64,000 bases of DNA from Candidatus Viadribacter manganicus (lineage in GTDB: Bacteria; Pseudomonadota; Alphaproteobacteria; Caulobacterales; Aquidulcibacteraceae), in assembly GCF_001679665.1 (NCBI RefSeq), contig NZ_CP013244.1:3232980-3296979 (forward strand). Reading direction: 5' to 3'. The notes under the pieces were generated by a model. The model searched no databases and was not told where the DNA came from. It saw nothing but the letters and a program-made list of their open reading frames with translations. This document shows, piece by piece, positions 1 through 8,104 of the stretch (position 1 is the stretch's first letter; each line of letters opens with the position of its first letter). Position numbers and translations under genes: made by a program.

Positions 1-464
1 CAGAACACGATGCGCTTCAGCTTTGGCGCTTGCTCCAGCGCTTGCTCGCACGCGGCAATTGCGATGCCGCAGGCGAAGCCACGCGGCCAAGCGTAGACGC
101 CCGTGCCTAAGCACGGAAACGCGATGCTCTCGAACCCGCGCGACGCCGCCATCTTGATCGACGACATGTAGCACTTGGCCAGTCCGGCGACCTTGGCGCC
201 TTGCGGGCCCTCGTCGCTCCAGATCGGCGCCGCGGTGTGGATGATAAACTTCATCGGCGCGTCGAAGCCGGGCGTGATCACCGCTTCGCCGGTGAGAATC
301 GGCGGAATGCGCTTGGTGGCTTCCGTGAGCCGAGGTCCGGCCGCTTGCCGGAGCGCGCCATCGACACCGCTTCCGGGCGCGAGTTGGCGGTTGGCGGCGT
401 TCACGACCGCATCGAGCGCCAAAGTCTCGATCCGTCCCACCATGATTTCGAACGGCGCGCTCAT
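1..464 (-). CDS. Macro-domain protein, probable ADP-ribose (O-acetyl-ADP-ribose) hydrolase, 3' end cut by the window
   Basis: The reading frame begins at the ATG at 464 and stays open to base 1, giving 154 residues. Macro-domain landmarks appear in order: VVNAANRQL near residue 19, a glycine-rich GSGVDGALRQAAG, and FPCLGTGVYAWP, the loop that holds the phosphates of ADP-ribose. Proteins of this family bind or hydrolyse ADP-ribose esters such as O-acetyl-ADP-ribose in the cytoplasm. About 20-25 residues are probably missing at the C-terminus compared with the usual 170-180. No strong Shine-Dalgarno precedes the start. The substrate cannot be told from sequence alone. Confidence 0.85.
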   Translation of the reverse strand, partial: MSAPFEIMVGRIETLALDAVVNAANRQLAPGSGVDGALRQAAGPRLTEATKRIPPILTGEAVITPGFDAPMKFIIHTAAPIWSDEGPQGAKVAGLAKCYMSSIKMAASRGFESIAFPCLGTGVYAWPRGFACGIAIAACEQALEQAPKLKRIVF

Positions 465-584
465 GCTTCAGCTTTTCTAGCCCTGCGCTCCGACCTTGTC
501 GCGACGGGTTTCAGCGAAAGGTCCGTTTGAGAGGAGGTGAGACCGGCGCGCCTCATCGCCCATTGCTCCCTCTCGCGCGCCACT

Positions 585-615
585 GCGGTCCGGTCACTGG
601 CCGGACCGCTTTTTT
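585..615 (+). terminator. Rho-independent terminator with no plus-strand gene before it
   Basis: A perfect 9-bp stem (GCGGTCCGG / CCGGACCGC) with a 7-nt loop is followed by six T residues at 610-615. The T tract makes it a plus-strand terminator, yet the gene upstream (macro domain) runs away on the minus strand. It may end a short untranslated transcript from about 470-585. Confidence 0.75.
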
Positions 616-651
616 GTCCCCACATTGGGCAGCGTGGAAAAGCTAGATCGC

Positions 652-1104
652 ATGAAGCCTGGCCAGCGCCGGGGGCTCACCCCTGGTGAGATCACGCTTG
701 GCCGCTCGGTGTTTGGCGATGAGATGGTGTGGCGAAAGATCCGCATCCATCAGGCGTCAGCGCTCGGGTTTGGCGCAATGGTGCCGCTTGGCCGGACAAT
801 CATTTTCTCGAAATGGCGCGCCGCGCATGATTTCGCAGCTGCGCCAATTTGGGATCAAGGCTGGTTCGTCCACGAACTCACGCACGTCTGGCAGGCAGCG
901 CGCGGTGTTGTGCTTGCTGGTGCGAAACTAGGGGCGCTGGGCAAGGCGGCTTATGCCTACGAGCCGAACAGGCCCAAGCTCAGCGCTTATAATATCGAAC
1001 GTCAGGCCGAGATTGTGCGCCATCTGTTTCTGGCGCGCGCGGATGCACCCGAACAGGGCGCGCCTTCGAAAGATTGGCTGGAGAAAACGTGGGCGAGCCG
1101 CTGA
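652..1104 (+). CDS. Putative metallopeptidase-like protein with HELTH motif (annotated elsewhere as 'vgr-related')
   Basis: 150 residues from the ATG at 652, which has GGAAAAG about 9 nt upstream; a TTG at 625 would add nine residues but has no better ribosome site. Residues 74-78 read HELTH, the zinc-binding HExxH signature, inside WFVHELTHVWQ. This resembles the short DUF4157-type cores found in proteins sometimes labelled 'vgr related'. There is no signal peptide or membrane segment. Only the two histidines and the glutamate are recognisable, and a third metal ligand is not obvious (E in the C-terminal YNIERQAE is a candidate). Function is unknown; peptidase activity is an inference. Confidence 0.7.
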   Translation: MKPGQRRGLTPGEITLGRSVFGDEMVWRKIRIHQASALGFGAMVPLGRTIIFSKWRAAHDFAAAPIWDQGWFVHELTHVWQAARGVVLAGAKLGALGKAAYAYEPNRPKLSAYNIERQAEIVRHLFLARADAPEQGAPSKDWLEKTWASR

Positions 1105-1108
1105 GTCG

Positions 1109-1342
1109 CTAGGGCTCATTCGCACCCAAGGTGAATTCGCCGCGCCGCGTACGATCCGGCAACGTTGCGCAGAATTCCGCCACCGCATCCTGCCCGTAGC
1201 GATCGACCATGTCGGCGAGCGCCGCGTAGATCGCAACTGACGCAATGACTTCGGCCTCGGCGCCTTCGGCCAGGGCCTTGTCCCATGCATCGAGAATGAG
1301 CTGCAGCGCGCGGCCCTTCTTCTCCGGATCGTCTGCCGACAT
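1109..1342 (-). CDS. Small conserved-looking acidic protein, unknown function
   Basis: 77 residues beginning MSADDPEKKGRALQLIL, mostly predicted helix, no signal peptide. It lies just downstream of the TIGR02301 gene on the same strand (4-nt gap between the two reading frames), so the two are probably cotranscribed. It converges with the HELTH gene. I recognise no domain. The balanced coding composition and tight spacing are the evidence that it is real. Confidence 0.6.
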   Translation of the reverse strand: MSADDPEKKGRALQLILDAWDKALAEGAEAEVIASVAIYAALADMVDRYGQDAVAEFCATLPDRTRRGEFTLGANEP

Positions 1343-1346
1343 AGCT

Positions 1347-1766
1347 TTAGTGCCCGGTGTGACGCGCGCTCAGGCCTTGCGACACGCGCAGACCTCGCGC
1401 GCGCAGCTCCGCTTCCATCTGGCGCGTCGTTGCATCGCACACAGGAAAGCGCGCTTCTTCTTGCCGATAGCCCCGATTGAACCCTTCGACGAGCAGGCCG
1501 TTATATTGCGGTTCGCGCTCGATGACGCCGCGCATGTAATTGCGCCAGCGTTGATCGCCGCGACCGTCGCAGATGACGCGCAGATAGTGCGCGCCGCCGA
1601 GCACTTCTGAGAGTTCGACCAGCTGGCCGCGATACCAATCTTCGCCGCGCGCAGGCGGTTGCTCGGCTTGCGCCTGAGGCTGTTGGCGGCGGGGTTGCTG
1701 TTGCGCCGCCGCCGGCAGTGCGATGGCGCCGATCAGTGCAGCACAGAACAAAGTACGCAGTTTCAT
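1347..1766 (-). CDS. TIGR02301-family secreted protein
   Basis: 139 residues from the ATG at 1766; the frame is open further upstream but residue 1 there lacks a signal peptide. The N-terminus MKLRTLFCAALIGAIALPA followed by AAAQQ is a clear Sec signal peptide, so the mature protein is periplasmic. A Q/P-rich linker follows, then the conserved part: WYRGQLVELSEVLGGAHYLR, CDGRG and WRNYMRGVI. These match the alphaproteobacterial family TIGR02301, whose function is not established. Two cysteines in the mature part could form a disulfide. Confidence 0.75.
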   Translation of the reverse strand: MKLRTLFCAALIGAIALPAAAQQQPRRQQPQAQAEQPPARGEDWYRGQLVELSEVLGGAHYLRVICDGRGDQRWRNYMRGVIEREPQYNGLLVEGFNRGYRQEEARFPVCDATTRQMEAELRARGLRVSQGLSARHTGH

Positions 1767-1813
1767 GGCTCTGCGGGTAGCTCCCAAACTGGGCGGGAGT
1801 GTGGAACGGGCGT

Positions 1814-3310
1814 TTAGCCCGCGTTCACCCCCGGCTTGCGATCGGCCCATGGCTGCGCCTGTTCAAGCTCGTAGGCAAGTTCCAACAGGCGCTTTTCCTG
1901 GCCTTTTGAGCTTGAGAAATGGACGCCGATCGGCAGCCCGGCGGAGGACGAGCCAAGCGGCACGCTCATCGCCGGGGCGCCGGCGATGTTTTGCATTGGT
2001 GTGTAGCCCACATAGTCGTTCAGCGTGTTGAACACGGCCATGCCCTTGGCGCCGTCGATCGTGCCGAGCGGCAGAGGCGGCTTGCCGAGAACCGGTGTCA
2101 GGTAAACGTCCGCGGTGCTTTCGAAGAACGTCGCGTACGCCGCCTCTACAGTGCGCAGACGGCCTATTGCCGCCTCAAGCGCTGGCAGGCCTTGTTGTTG
2201 CGCGTGTTGAGCAAGCTCAATGGTGAGTGGCTCCAGCAACTGATCCAGCGGCGCGTCGGCGCCGGCCTGGCTTTGCACCAACTGCACGACCTCCGCCGCA
2301 CCGAAAGCCCAGAGTAGAATGAAATCAGCGCTGAACTGCGGTCCGTTGATCGTCGGGCGTCCCTCGGTCACGGTATGGCCAAGTGAGCGGCAAAGTTCAG
2401 CCGCCGCCTCGACGGCAGCCCGCACCTCCGGATCGGGCTCGTTGCCGAGCGCATTCGGAATATCGAGCGCAATGCGCAGGCGTTGCGTGTTAGGCGCGCT
2501 GACAAGGCCAACCGGCGCGAAGGCCGCGCCATCGCCGCTCGCCTCGGTCGCGGCCAGCCATGCGGCGGTGTCGCGTACGCTGCGGCTGACGCAGCCATTC
2601 ACCGAGATATCGATGCCGTTGTCCGGGCGTCCGCCCAGCACGCTGCGGCCGCGCGATGGCTTCAAACCGAAGAGGCCGTTGCACGATGCAGGGATGCGGA
2701 TTGAGCCGCCGCCATCGCTCGCATGCGCAATCGGGACCACGCGCGATGCGACGGCAACGGCCGCGCCGCCCGAAGAGCCGCCGCTGGACTTCGAAATGTC
2801 CCACGGGTTCTTCGTTGCACCTTGCAGCAACGTTTCAGTTGTCGCCGTCAATCCAAACTCCGGTGTCGTGGATTTGCCGAACGGCACCAAGCCCGCAGCT
2901 AGAAGCGCGTCCATGTAGGGCGGCTCTTCTTGCGCGACATTGTTCGCGAACGCGCGGCTGCCGTACTTGGTCGGCTGGCCTGTCATTGGCATCAAATCTT
3001 TGATCAGCGTCGGCACACCCGCGAACGGACCAGTCAGTGTTTCAGCGGCGCGCGTACGGCCATACTCGTAGAGGGGCGAGGCGACAAAATTCAGTTCGGG
3101 GTTGAGCCGTTCACTGCGCGCGATTGCCGCTTCCAACGCCTCCCCCGCCGTGATGCCGCCGTCGCGGATCGCTGACGCGACTCCCGTGGCGTCGAGGTCG
3201 CCCAGCGCATCCGAGGATTCGCCGAGACCCAGCCGATCGCAGGCGCCGGCGGTGGTCAGCGCACCAAGCGCAACGGCATTGGCCATCAGGCCGCGACGTG
3301 AAACTCGCAT
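1814..3310 (-). CDS. Amidase (amidase-signature family) with Tat signal
   Basis: 498 residues. The N-terminus VSRRGLMANAVALGALTTAG is a twin-arginine signal followed by an AGAC lipobox-like sequence, pointing to a periplasmic, possibly lipid-anchored enzyme. The amidase-signature triad is visible: Lys in GVPTLIKDLMP, the first Ser in SSGGSSGGAA, and the nucleophilic Ser in HASDGGGSIRIPAS. Length fits the family (450-520 aa). Such enzymes hydrolyse amide bonds of small carboxamides or peptide amides; the substrate is not readable. It is transcribed divergently from tlyA, sharing a short intergenic region. Confidence 0.9.
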   Translation of the reverse strand: MRVSRRGLMANAVALGALTTAGACDRLGLGESSDALGDLDATGVASAIRDGGITAGEALEAAIARSERLNPELNFVASPLYEYGRTRAAETLTGPFAGVPTLIKDLMPMTGQPTKYGSRAFANNVAQEEPPYMDALLAAGLVPFGKSTTPEFGLTATTETLLQGATKNPWDISKSSGGSSGGAAVAVASRVVPIAHASDGGGSIRIPASCNGLFGLKPSRGRSVLGGRPDNGIDISVNGCVSRSVRDTAAWLAATEASGDGAAFAPVGLVSAPNTQRLRIALDIPNALGNEPDPEVRAAVEAAAELCRSLGHTVTEGRPTINGPQFSADFILLWAFGAAEVVQLVQSQAGADAPLDQLLEPLTIELAQHAQQQGLPALEAAIGRLRTVEAAYATFFESTADVYLTPVLGKPPLPLGTIDGAKGMAVFNTLNDYVGYTPMQNIAGAPAMSVPLGSSSAGLPIGVHFSSSKGQEKRLLELAYELEQAQPWADRKPGVNAG

Positions 3311-3426
3311 CGATTTCCCCCTTGGCCTGCTTTGTGGCCTTGGCGGGAACCTTGGCGCAGACGAAGCCCCACTCGCAAGCGGGGAAAGGGCCTTGCCTTG
3401 GCGTCAAGCGCGCGCGAGGAGGCGGC

Positions 3427-4152
3427 ATGTCCCGTGTGCGCGCCGATCTCTTGCTGGTTGCGCGCGGCCTCGTTGAGAGCCGCGCCAAAGCGCGCGCCGC
3501 CATTGAAGCCGGCGGTGTGCTGGCGGGTGGCGTTGTCGTCGCCAAGCCGTCGGATTTGATCGCGGAAGACGCAACGCTCGACGTCACCGCGCCCCATCCC
3601 TGGGTATCGCGGGGCGGCGTCAAGCTCGTGGGCGCTCTCGATGCATTCAGCGTCGATCCGAAAGGGAGGATTTGCCTTGATGTCGGCGCGTCCACCGGCG
3701 GTTTCACCCACGTCTTACTATCCCGGGGGGCAGCCTGCGTTTACGCCGTCGATGTCGGGCGCGATCAATTGCACGCGTCTTTGCGCGGCGATCCTCGCGT
3801 CGTCTCACTCGAGCAGACTGACGCGCGCTCGCTTTCGCGCACGCAAATCGCCGAGCCGCCATCGCTGATCGTCTGCGATGCGAGTTTCATCGGCGCCTCA
3901 AAAGTGCTCACAACGCCATTCGCACTCGCCAGTGACCAGGCCGACGCCATTGTGCTGATCAAGCCGCAATTTGAAGCGGGCCCGAAAGCTGGCCGTGCAG
4001 GCGTTTTGGATGAGGAAATCGCACGGACCGCAGCGCAAAGCGCAATCGATGCGCTCGATGGCCGGGAAGGATTTCATCTCGTCGCCAGCGTCGACTCACC
4101 CATACGCGGCGGCGAGGGCAATCTCGAACGCCTCGCGCACTTCAAACGCTGA
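3427..4152 (+). CDS. tlyA: TlyA-family rRNA 2'-O-methyltransferase (FtsJ-like with S4 domain)
   Basis: 241 residues from the ATG at 3427, chosen because AGGAGG lies at 3417-3422 and because the protein then begins with an S4 RNA-binding domain (RADLLLVARGLVESRAKAR, residues 4-65). The Rossmann methyltransferase part follows with the SAM motif LDVGASTGGFT, then AVDVGRDQLH and LIKPQFE. TlyA proteins methylate cytidine 2'-OH in 16S/23S rRNA and affect capreomycin susceptibility; some homologues were once called hemolysins. It is a single-gene unit ended by a strong hairpin. Confidence 0.88.
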   Translation: MSRVRADLLLVARGLVESRAKARAAIEAGGVLAGGVVVAKPSDLIAEDATLDVTAPHPWVSRGGVKLVGALDAFSVDPKGRICLDVGASTGGFTHVLLSRGAACVYAVDVGRDQLHASLRGDPRVVSLEQTDARSLSRTQIAEPPSLIVCDASFIGASKVLTTPFALASDQADAIVLIKPQFEAGPKAGRAGVLDEEIARTAAQSAIDALDGREGFHLVASVDSPIRGGEGNLERLAHFKR

Positions 4153-4166
4153 AGCTGCAAAGAAAG

Positions 4167-4191
4167 ACCCCGGCCCTTGCGGGGCCGGGGT
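4167..4191. terminator. Terminator hairpin between tlyA and the glycine-zipper gene
   Basis: Perfect 10-bp GC-rich stem ACCCCGGCCC / GGGCCGGGGT with a 5-nt loop, 15 nt after the tlyA stop. It lacks a long T tract and sits between convergent genes, so it could serve both. Confidence 0.65.
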
Positions 4192-4230
4192 TCAGTCACA
4201 GCATTCTAGGTGGGGTTCACCTATGGAGAT

Positions 4231-4770
4231 TTATTCCGTGCGCCAGACGCCATCGCGATCACGGCACATCAAAACTTCTTCGCGATATTCGCGGCCATTC
4301 GGCGCGCGCGTGATTTGCTCGCCCATCCGGCAATCGCGGTCGTCGTTGCGATAGTAGCCGTCTTCGTACGGGCCGCCGTAGAGATCATCGTTTTGCTCGC
4401 CGTAATAGGGGCGGTCTGACGGGTAGGCGGCTGCGCGGCCGGTGTAGGGGTCGTAGCTGCCTTGGACCTGACCGCAATTCGCGGTCGAACGGCCAATGGC
4501 GCCGCCGGCGACTGCGCCTACAACCGCACCGAGGCCCGCCCCTTCGCCGCGGACGCCGCGATCGGCGACTTCACGGCCCAGCAGCGCGCCAATGACGCCG
4601 CCGATGACCGCGCCGCCAGCCGTGCGGTTGCTGCGCGAGGTTTGGCATTGCTGCTGCGTCGCGACATGCTCGTCGTGGTAGCTGCGGTATTGCTGAGCGG
4701 CCGCCGGTTGGGCAAACGCCGTGGTGAGGGCGGTCGCCATAGCAGCGGCGGCGAGTAATGAACGGCGCAT
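4231..4770 (-). CDS. Secreted glycine-zipper protein (17-kDa surface antigen-like)
   Basis: 179 residues from the ATG at 4770, preceded by GGGAG; the longer open frame upstream has no signal peptide. MRRSLLAAAAMATALTTAFA-QPAAAQQ is a Sec signal. Residues about 50-95 form glycine zippers (AGGAVIGGVIGALLG, GLGAVVGAVAGGAIG), the hairpin membrane module of the Rickettsia 17-kDa antigen / SlyB type. The C-terminal half is rich in Y, D and G and carries CRMGEQ and CRDRDGVW, conserved cysteines of this class. Probably an outer-membrane or periplasmic envelope protein; no lipobox is present. Confidence 0.75.
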   Translation of the reverse strand: MRRSLLAAAAMATALTTAFAQPAAAQQYRSYHDEHVATQQQCQTSRSNRTAGGAVIGGVIGALLGREVADRGVRGEGAGLGAVVGAVAGGAIGRSTANCGQVQGSYDPYTGRAAAYPSDRPYYGEQNDDLYGGPYEDGYYRNDDRDCRMGEQITRAPNGREYREEVLMCRDRDGVWRTE

Positions 4771-4826
4771 GGGGGTTGCTCCCTGTAACTTGAGCCTGAG
4801 AGAAGCAAATTCAGTCTGAACGGCAC

Positions 4827-6137
4827 ATGAAGCGTATAAACCGCCTTTCCCGCTCCCGGCCCCACCAGGCCCCGAAGGCCGATAGTCCAGCCTCGGAAGA
4901 GCGTGTGCTGGAGATTTCGGCCGTCGGTTCGCGGGGCGATTCAACCAGTGAGGGAGAAAACGGTCCTATCTACACGCCCTACGCGCTGCCGGGTGAGCAG
5001 GTGCGCGCGCGGGTCGCGGGCGGGCGGGCAGAGGTGCTTGAGGTGCTTCGCGCGAGTCCCGAGCGTCAGGCGCCGGCCTGCCGTCACTTTGGACGGTGCG
5101 GCGGCTGCCAATTGCAGCATTGGCAAGATCAACCTTACCTCGCCTGGAAGCGCGAGCAGGTCATCGACGCACTCAACAAGCGAGGTTTTGGCGGCGTCGG
5201 GGTTGAACCAACCGTTCCGGCGTGGGGCGAAGGCCGTCGCCGCGCTGCGCTTCACGCGGCACGCCAGAACAATCAGGTTCGCATAGGATTCATCGAACGA
5301 GGCGGCGCGCGATTGACGCCAATCACGCAATGCCCCGTGCTCGCGCCACAACTTGAAGTCGTCGTGCTCAAGTTGGCCCCGCTCGCAGAACTTGCGCTGC
5401 CATCGCGCGGCGAAATCACGATGCAATGTCTGCTGACCGATTGCGGCGTCGATATTTCGATCAAGGGCGCAGGCCGTGTAGATCTCTTGCATCGCGCCGC
5501 GCTCGAAAAGCTGATCGCCGAGGCCAATGCACTCAATCTGGCGCGGCTTTCATTCGAAGGCGAAGTTATCGTTGCGCGCGCCAACCCGACACTGCGCATG
5601 GGGCGAGCCGTCGTCAGCCCACCGCCGGGTGCATTCTTGCAGCCAACGGCGCTTGGTGAAGAGACGCTCGCGCGCTTGACGCTCGAAGCGCTTCAAGGGT
5701 CCAAACGTGTTGTCGATCTCTTCTCGGGGATCGGCACGTTTGCACTCCGTATTGCCGAACACGCTGAAGTGCTGGCATCCGAGGGTGACGCCGAGATGCT
5801 GACAGCGCTTAAAAAGGCAGCTGACGGTGCGGGCGGTGCGCTGAAAGAAATCACGACGCTCCGCCGCGATTTGTTGCGCACGCCGCTTTCGACGCTTGAA
5901 ATGAAAAAATTCGATGGCGCGGTTATGGATCCTCCGCGGTCGGGTGCGCGCCAGCAAGCCGAGCAAATCGCCCGCGCTCCCATTCGCAAGCTGGCGTATG
6001 TCTCGTGCGATCCCGCGAGCTTCGCGCGCGATATCAAGGTTTTGATCGAGCATGGTTTCACGCTCACCAAGATCACGCCCGTTGACCAATTTCGCTGGAG
6101 CCCGCACATCGAGCTGGTAGGGGCGTTCGAGCGATGA
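4827..6137 (+). CDS. 23S rRNA (uracil-5-)-methyltransferase, RlmD/RumA-like
   Basis: 436 residues. An N-terminal TRAM-like beta-barrel is followed by the iron-sulfur cysteine cluster CRHFGRCGGCQLQ (about residues 85-97), then the RumA-type methyltransferase fold: DLFSGIGTFAL (SAM binding), MDPPRSG and the catalytic-cysteine motif YVSCDP. Such enzymes make m5U in 23S rRNA from SAM. Which uridine is modified (U1939 or U747 in E. coli numbering) cannot be decided here, so no symbol is assigned. The stop overlaps the next start (ATGA), which implies translational coupling. Confidence 0.88.
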   Translation: MKRINRLSRSRPHQAPKADSPASEERVLEISAVGSRGDSTSEGENGPIYTPYALPGEQVRARVAGGRAEVLEVLRASPERQAPACRHFGRCGGCQLQHWQDQPYLAWKREQVIDALNKRGFGGVGVEPTVPAWGEGRRRAALHAARQNNQVRIGFIERGGARLTPITQCPVLAPQLEVVVLKLAPLAELALPSRGEITMQCLLTDCGVDISIKGAGRVDLLHRAALEKLIAEANALNLARLSFEGEVIVARANPTLRMGRAVVSPPPGAFLQPTALGEETLARLTLEALQGSKRVVDLFSGIGTFALRIAEHAEVLASEGDAEMLTALKKAADGAGGALKEITTLRRDLLRTPLSTLEMKKFDGAVMDPPRSGARQQAEQIARAPIRKLAYVSCDPASFARDIKVLIEHGFTLTKITPVDQFRWSPHIELVGAFER

Positions 6138-6700
6138 GCACCAAGACCACGCTGCTCGATTATGAGCGTTCGCGCCGCAAGCGCGATCCCAAAGCGGACG
6201 CTGCGCCGCTTGAAGATGGCTATTGGCGCAAAAAGACACTGACCGAGATGAATGAGCGCGAGTGGGAGGCGCTCTGCGATCGTTGCAGCAAATGCTGCGT
6301 CATCTCTATCGAGGATGCGGACACTGGCGAGTTGCACCTCACGGATGTCTCCTGCAAGCTCTTTGACACGAAGTCTTGCGGCTGCAGCGACTATGCCAAT
6401 CGCAAGCAATATGTGCCCGACTGCGTAAAGCTTACACCGAAGAACGTGCCGAAGCTCGATTGGCTGCCGCGCACCTGCGCCTATCGCTTGGTGTCAGAAG
6501 GAAAAGATCTCTTCTGGTGGCATCCGCTGATGTCGGGTGACGAGAACACGGTGCACGTTTCAAAGGCGTCGGTGCGCAACATGACGCGCCCCGAAGGTCG
6601 CCTCAAAATGCCGGGATTGATAAAGCGCATTACGCGCTGGCCGACTCCGCTCGAAAAGCCTCCCGCAAAGTACCGCAAGCGAAAGCGTGTGCGAAGATAG
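6134..6700 (+). CDS. UPF0260 (YcgN-like) cysteine-cluster protein
   Basis: 188 residues. The start ATG at 6134 overlaps the upstream methyltransferase stop by four bases. The cysteine cluster is laid out as in YcgN/UPF0260: CDRCSKCCV, DVSCKLFD, KSCGCSDY, PDC, and later LPRTCAYRL with WWHPLMSGD. The CxxCxxCC pattern suggests a metal or Fe-S site, as in the wider YkgJ family; no reaction is established. The C-terminus is strongly basic (KYRKRKRVRR), which with the coupling to an rRNA methyltransferase makes an RNA-related role plausible (inference). Confidence 0.88.
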   Translation: MSTKTTLLDYERSRRKRDPKADAAPLEDGYWRKKTLTEMNEREWEALCDRCSKCCVISIEDADTGELHLTDVSCKLFDTKSCGCSDYANRKQYVPDCVKLTPKNVPKLDWLPRTCAYRLVSEGKDLFWWHPLMSGDENTVHVSKASVRNMTRPEGRLKMPGLIKRITRWPTPLEKPPAKYRKRKRVRR

Positions 6701-6790
6701 CAGAGGAAATGCGGGCCAATTGATGCTCCGCAAGCGCTCGCCGTAAAGTTCGCACTCAAACTGGCGCCTTAATGCCGTAGGGTAAGTCGG

Positions 6791-6982
6791 ATGGCCAGGT
6801 ATGTTGTGACAGCGCCCCTGGCGTCTGCGCCGATCAATTATCTCTATGTTTTGCCGGAAAAGGCGCTCGCGAAAATTCGAAGGCTGCAGCGCCAAGCGAT
6901 TGGCTTTGAGATACATGACGCGAATTCGGGCGCACCGCGGAGTGTCGAAGAACTCGAGCGCAAAGTGACTGGAACCAGCTGA
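6791..6982 (+). CDS. Small hypothetical protein (63 aa)
   Basis: An open frame of 63 residues beginning MARYVVTAPLASAPINYLYVL and ending ELERKVTGTS, in the gap between the UPF0260 gene and a methyltransferase, same strand as both. It has no signal peptide, TM segment or known motif. No strong ribosome site is seen. It could be real because no larger gene covers the region and codon choice is GC3-rich, but this is weak evidence. Confidence 0.4.
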   Translation: MARYVVTAPLASAPINYLYVLPEKALAKIRRLQRQAIGFEIHDANSGAPRSVEELERKVTGTS

Positions 6983-7048
6983 TTCTGGTTGGCGCGTGCG
7001 ACGCTCAATCAGCTGGAGATGTCGCGCGATGGGCGCTAGCGTCAGCTC

Positions 7049-8104
7049 ATGAGCTTGAAGCGCGATCTTGGCCGCGCCCGTTACGCTGCTGCGCAGGGGG
7101 CGCGCGTGGCCTGGTACTTTAGCCAGTATCTGCTGGCGCGGCGGATATCCGGCCCGTTCGATCGGCCGGGCGAACCAAAGTTTGAGCCCAAGGCGGCCGA
7201 GGGCGACGCGCAACGCATCCGTACGGCGTTTCTCGAACTCTTCGCCAAAGACCGCATCAATATTGAACTGGGTCTTTATCCCGCGCCCGACGACATTCGT
7301 CTCGAACGCGCAGTTGCCGCGATGCGCAACACGGCAAGCTTCTTTCGCGATCTTCCGAGGGTCGATCAGCGCCGTTTGGAGCGCGACGGCACCGAAGTGC
7401 GCGAGCAGGTGCGTGGCGAGCAGCGCTACCCGACGTACTATTTGCAAAACTTCCACTACCAGACCGGCGGTTGGCTCAGCCAGGACAGCGCCAAGCTCTA
7501 CGATACGCAGGTCGAGATATTGTTCGGCGGCGCTGCAGACGCGATGCGGCGTGTCGCTTTGGGCTCATTGGCGCGCGCCATCCGGGGCGTAGACCAGCGC
7601 AACGTGAAATTGCTCGATGTCGCGAGCGGCAACGGGCGTTTCCTGCGCCAAGTACTTGCGGCCTTCCCGCGTATTCCCGCGACCGGCCTCGATCTGTCGC
7701 CGGCCTATTGCGCCGAGGCCCGAAAGCGGCTCGCAGCTTGGCCGCAAATTGAGATCGTCAACGGCGCGATCGAGCAGGCGCCCTTCGAAGATGCGAGTTT
7801 TGGCGCTGTCTCGTGCGTTTATCTCTTCCACGAATTGCCTCCGCGCGTGCGGCGCGATGCGGCCAGGCAGATCGCTCGCATCACCAAACCAGGTGGCGCA
7901 TTTGTGTTCGCGGATTCAATTCAAACCGGGGACGCCGCCGATCTCGACCGGATGCTCGAGTATTTTCCGGTTGGATTTCACGAGCCATATTTCTCCTCGT
8001 ATCTCAACGAGGACTTTACGGCATTGTTTGGCGAGCACGGGTTCGAGGTTGAAGAGGTCGAGCTCGCCTTTCTCACCAAGGTGATCCGTTTCCGTAAGCG
8101 CTAG
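7049..8104 (+). CDS. Class I SAM-dependent methyltransferase, substrate unknown
   Basis: 351 residues. The first 170 are an alpha-helical extension without known motif. The Rossmann methyltransferase domain runs from about 180: LLDVASGNGRFL (motif I), TGLDLSPAYCAEARKRL (acidic loop), FGAVSCVYLFHELP (motif IV) and RITKPGGAFVFADS (post-motif). The C-terminus includes FSSYLNEDFTALFGEHGFEV, typical of small-molecule or quinone/lipid methyltransferases. The last 32 bases overlap the convergent minus-strand gene. The substrate cannot be inferred. Confidence 0.8.
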   Translation: MSLKRDLGRARYAAAQGARVAWYFSQYLLARRISGPFDRPGEPKFEPKAAEGDAQRIRTAFLELFAKDRINIELGLYPAPDDIRLERAVAAMRNTASFFRDLPRVDQRRLERDGTEVREQVRGEQRYPTYYLQNFHYQTGGWLSQDSAKLYDTQVEILFGGAADAMRRVALGSLARAIRGVDQRNVKLLDVASGNGRFLRQVLAAFPRIPATGLDLSPAYCAEARKRLAAWPQIEIVNGAIEQAPFEDASFGAVSCVYLFHELPPRVRRDAARQIARITKPGGAFVFADSIQTGDAADLDRMLEYFPVGFHEPYFSSYLNEDFTALFGEHGFEVEEVELAFLTKVIRFRKR

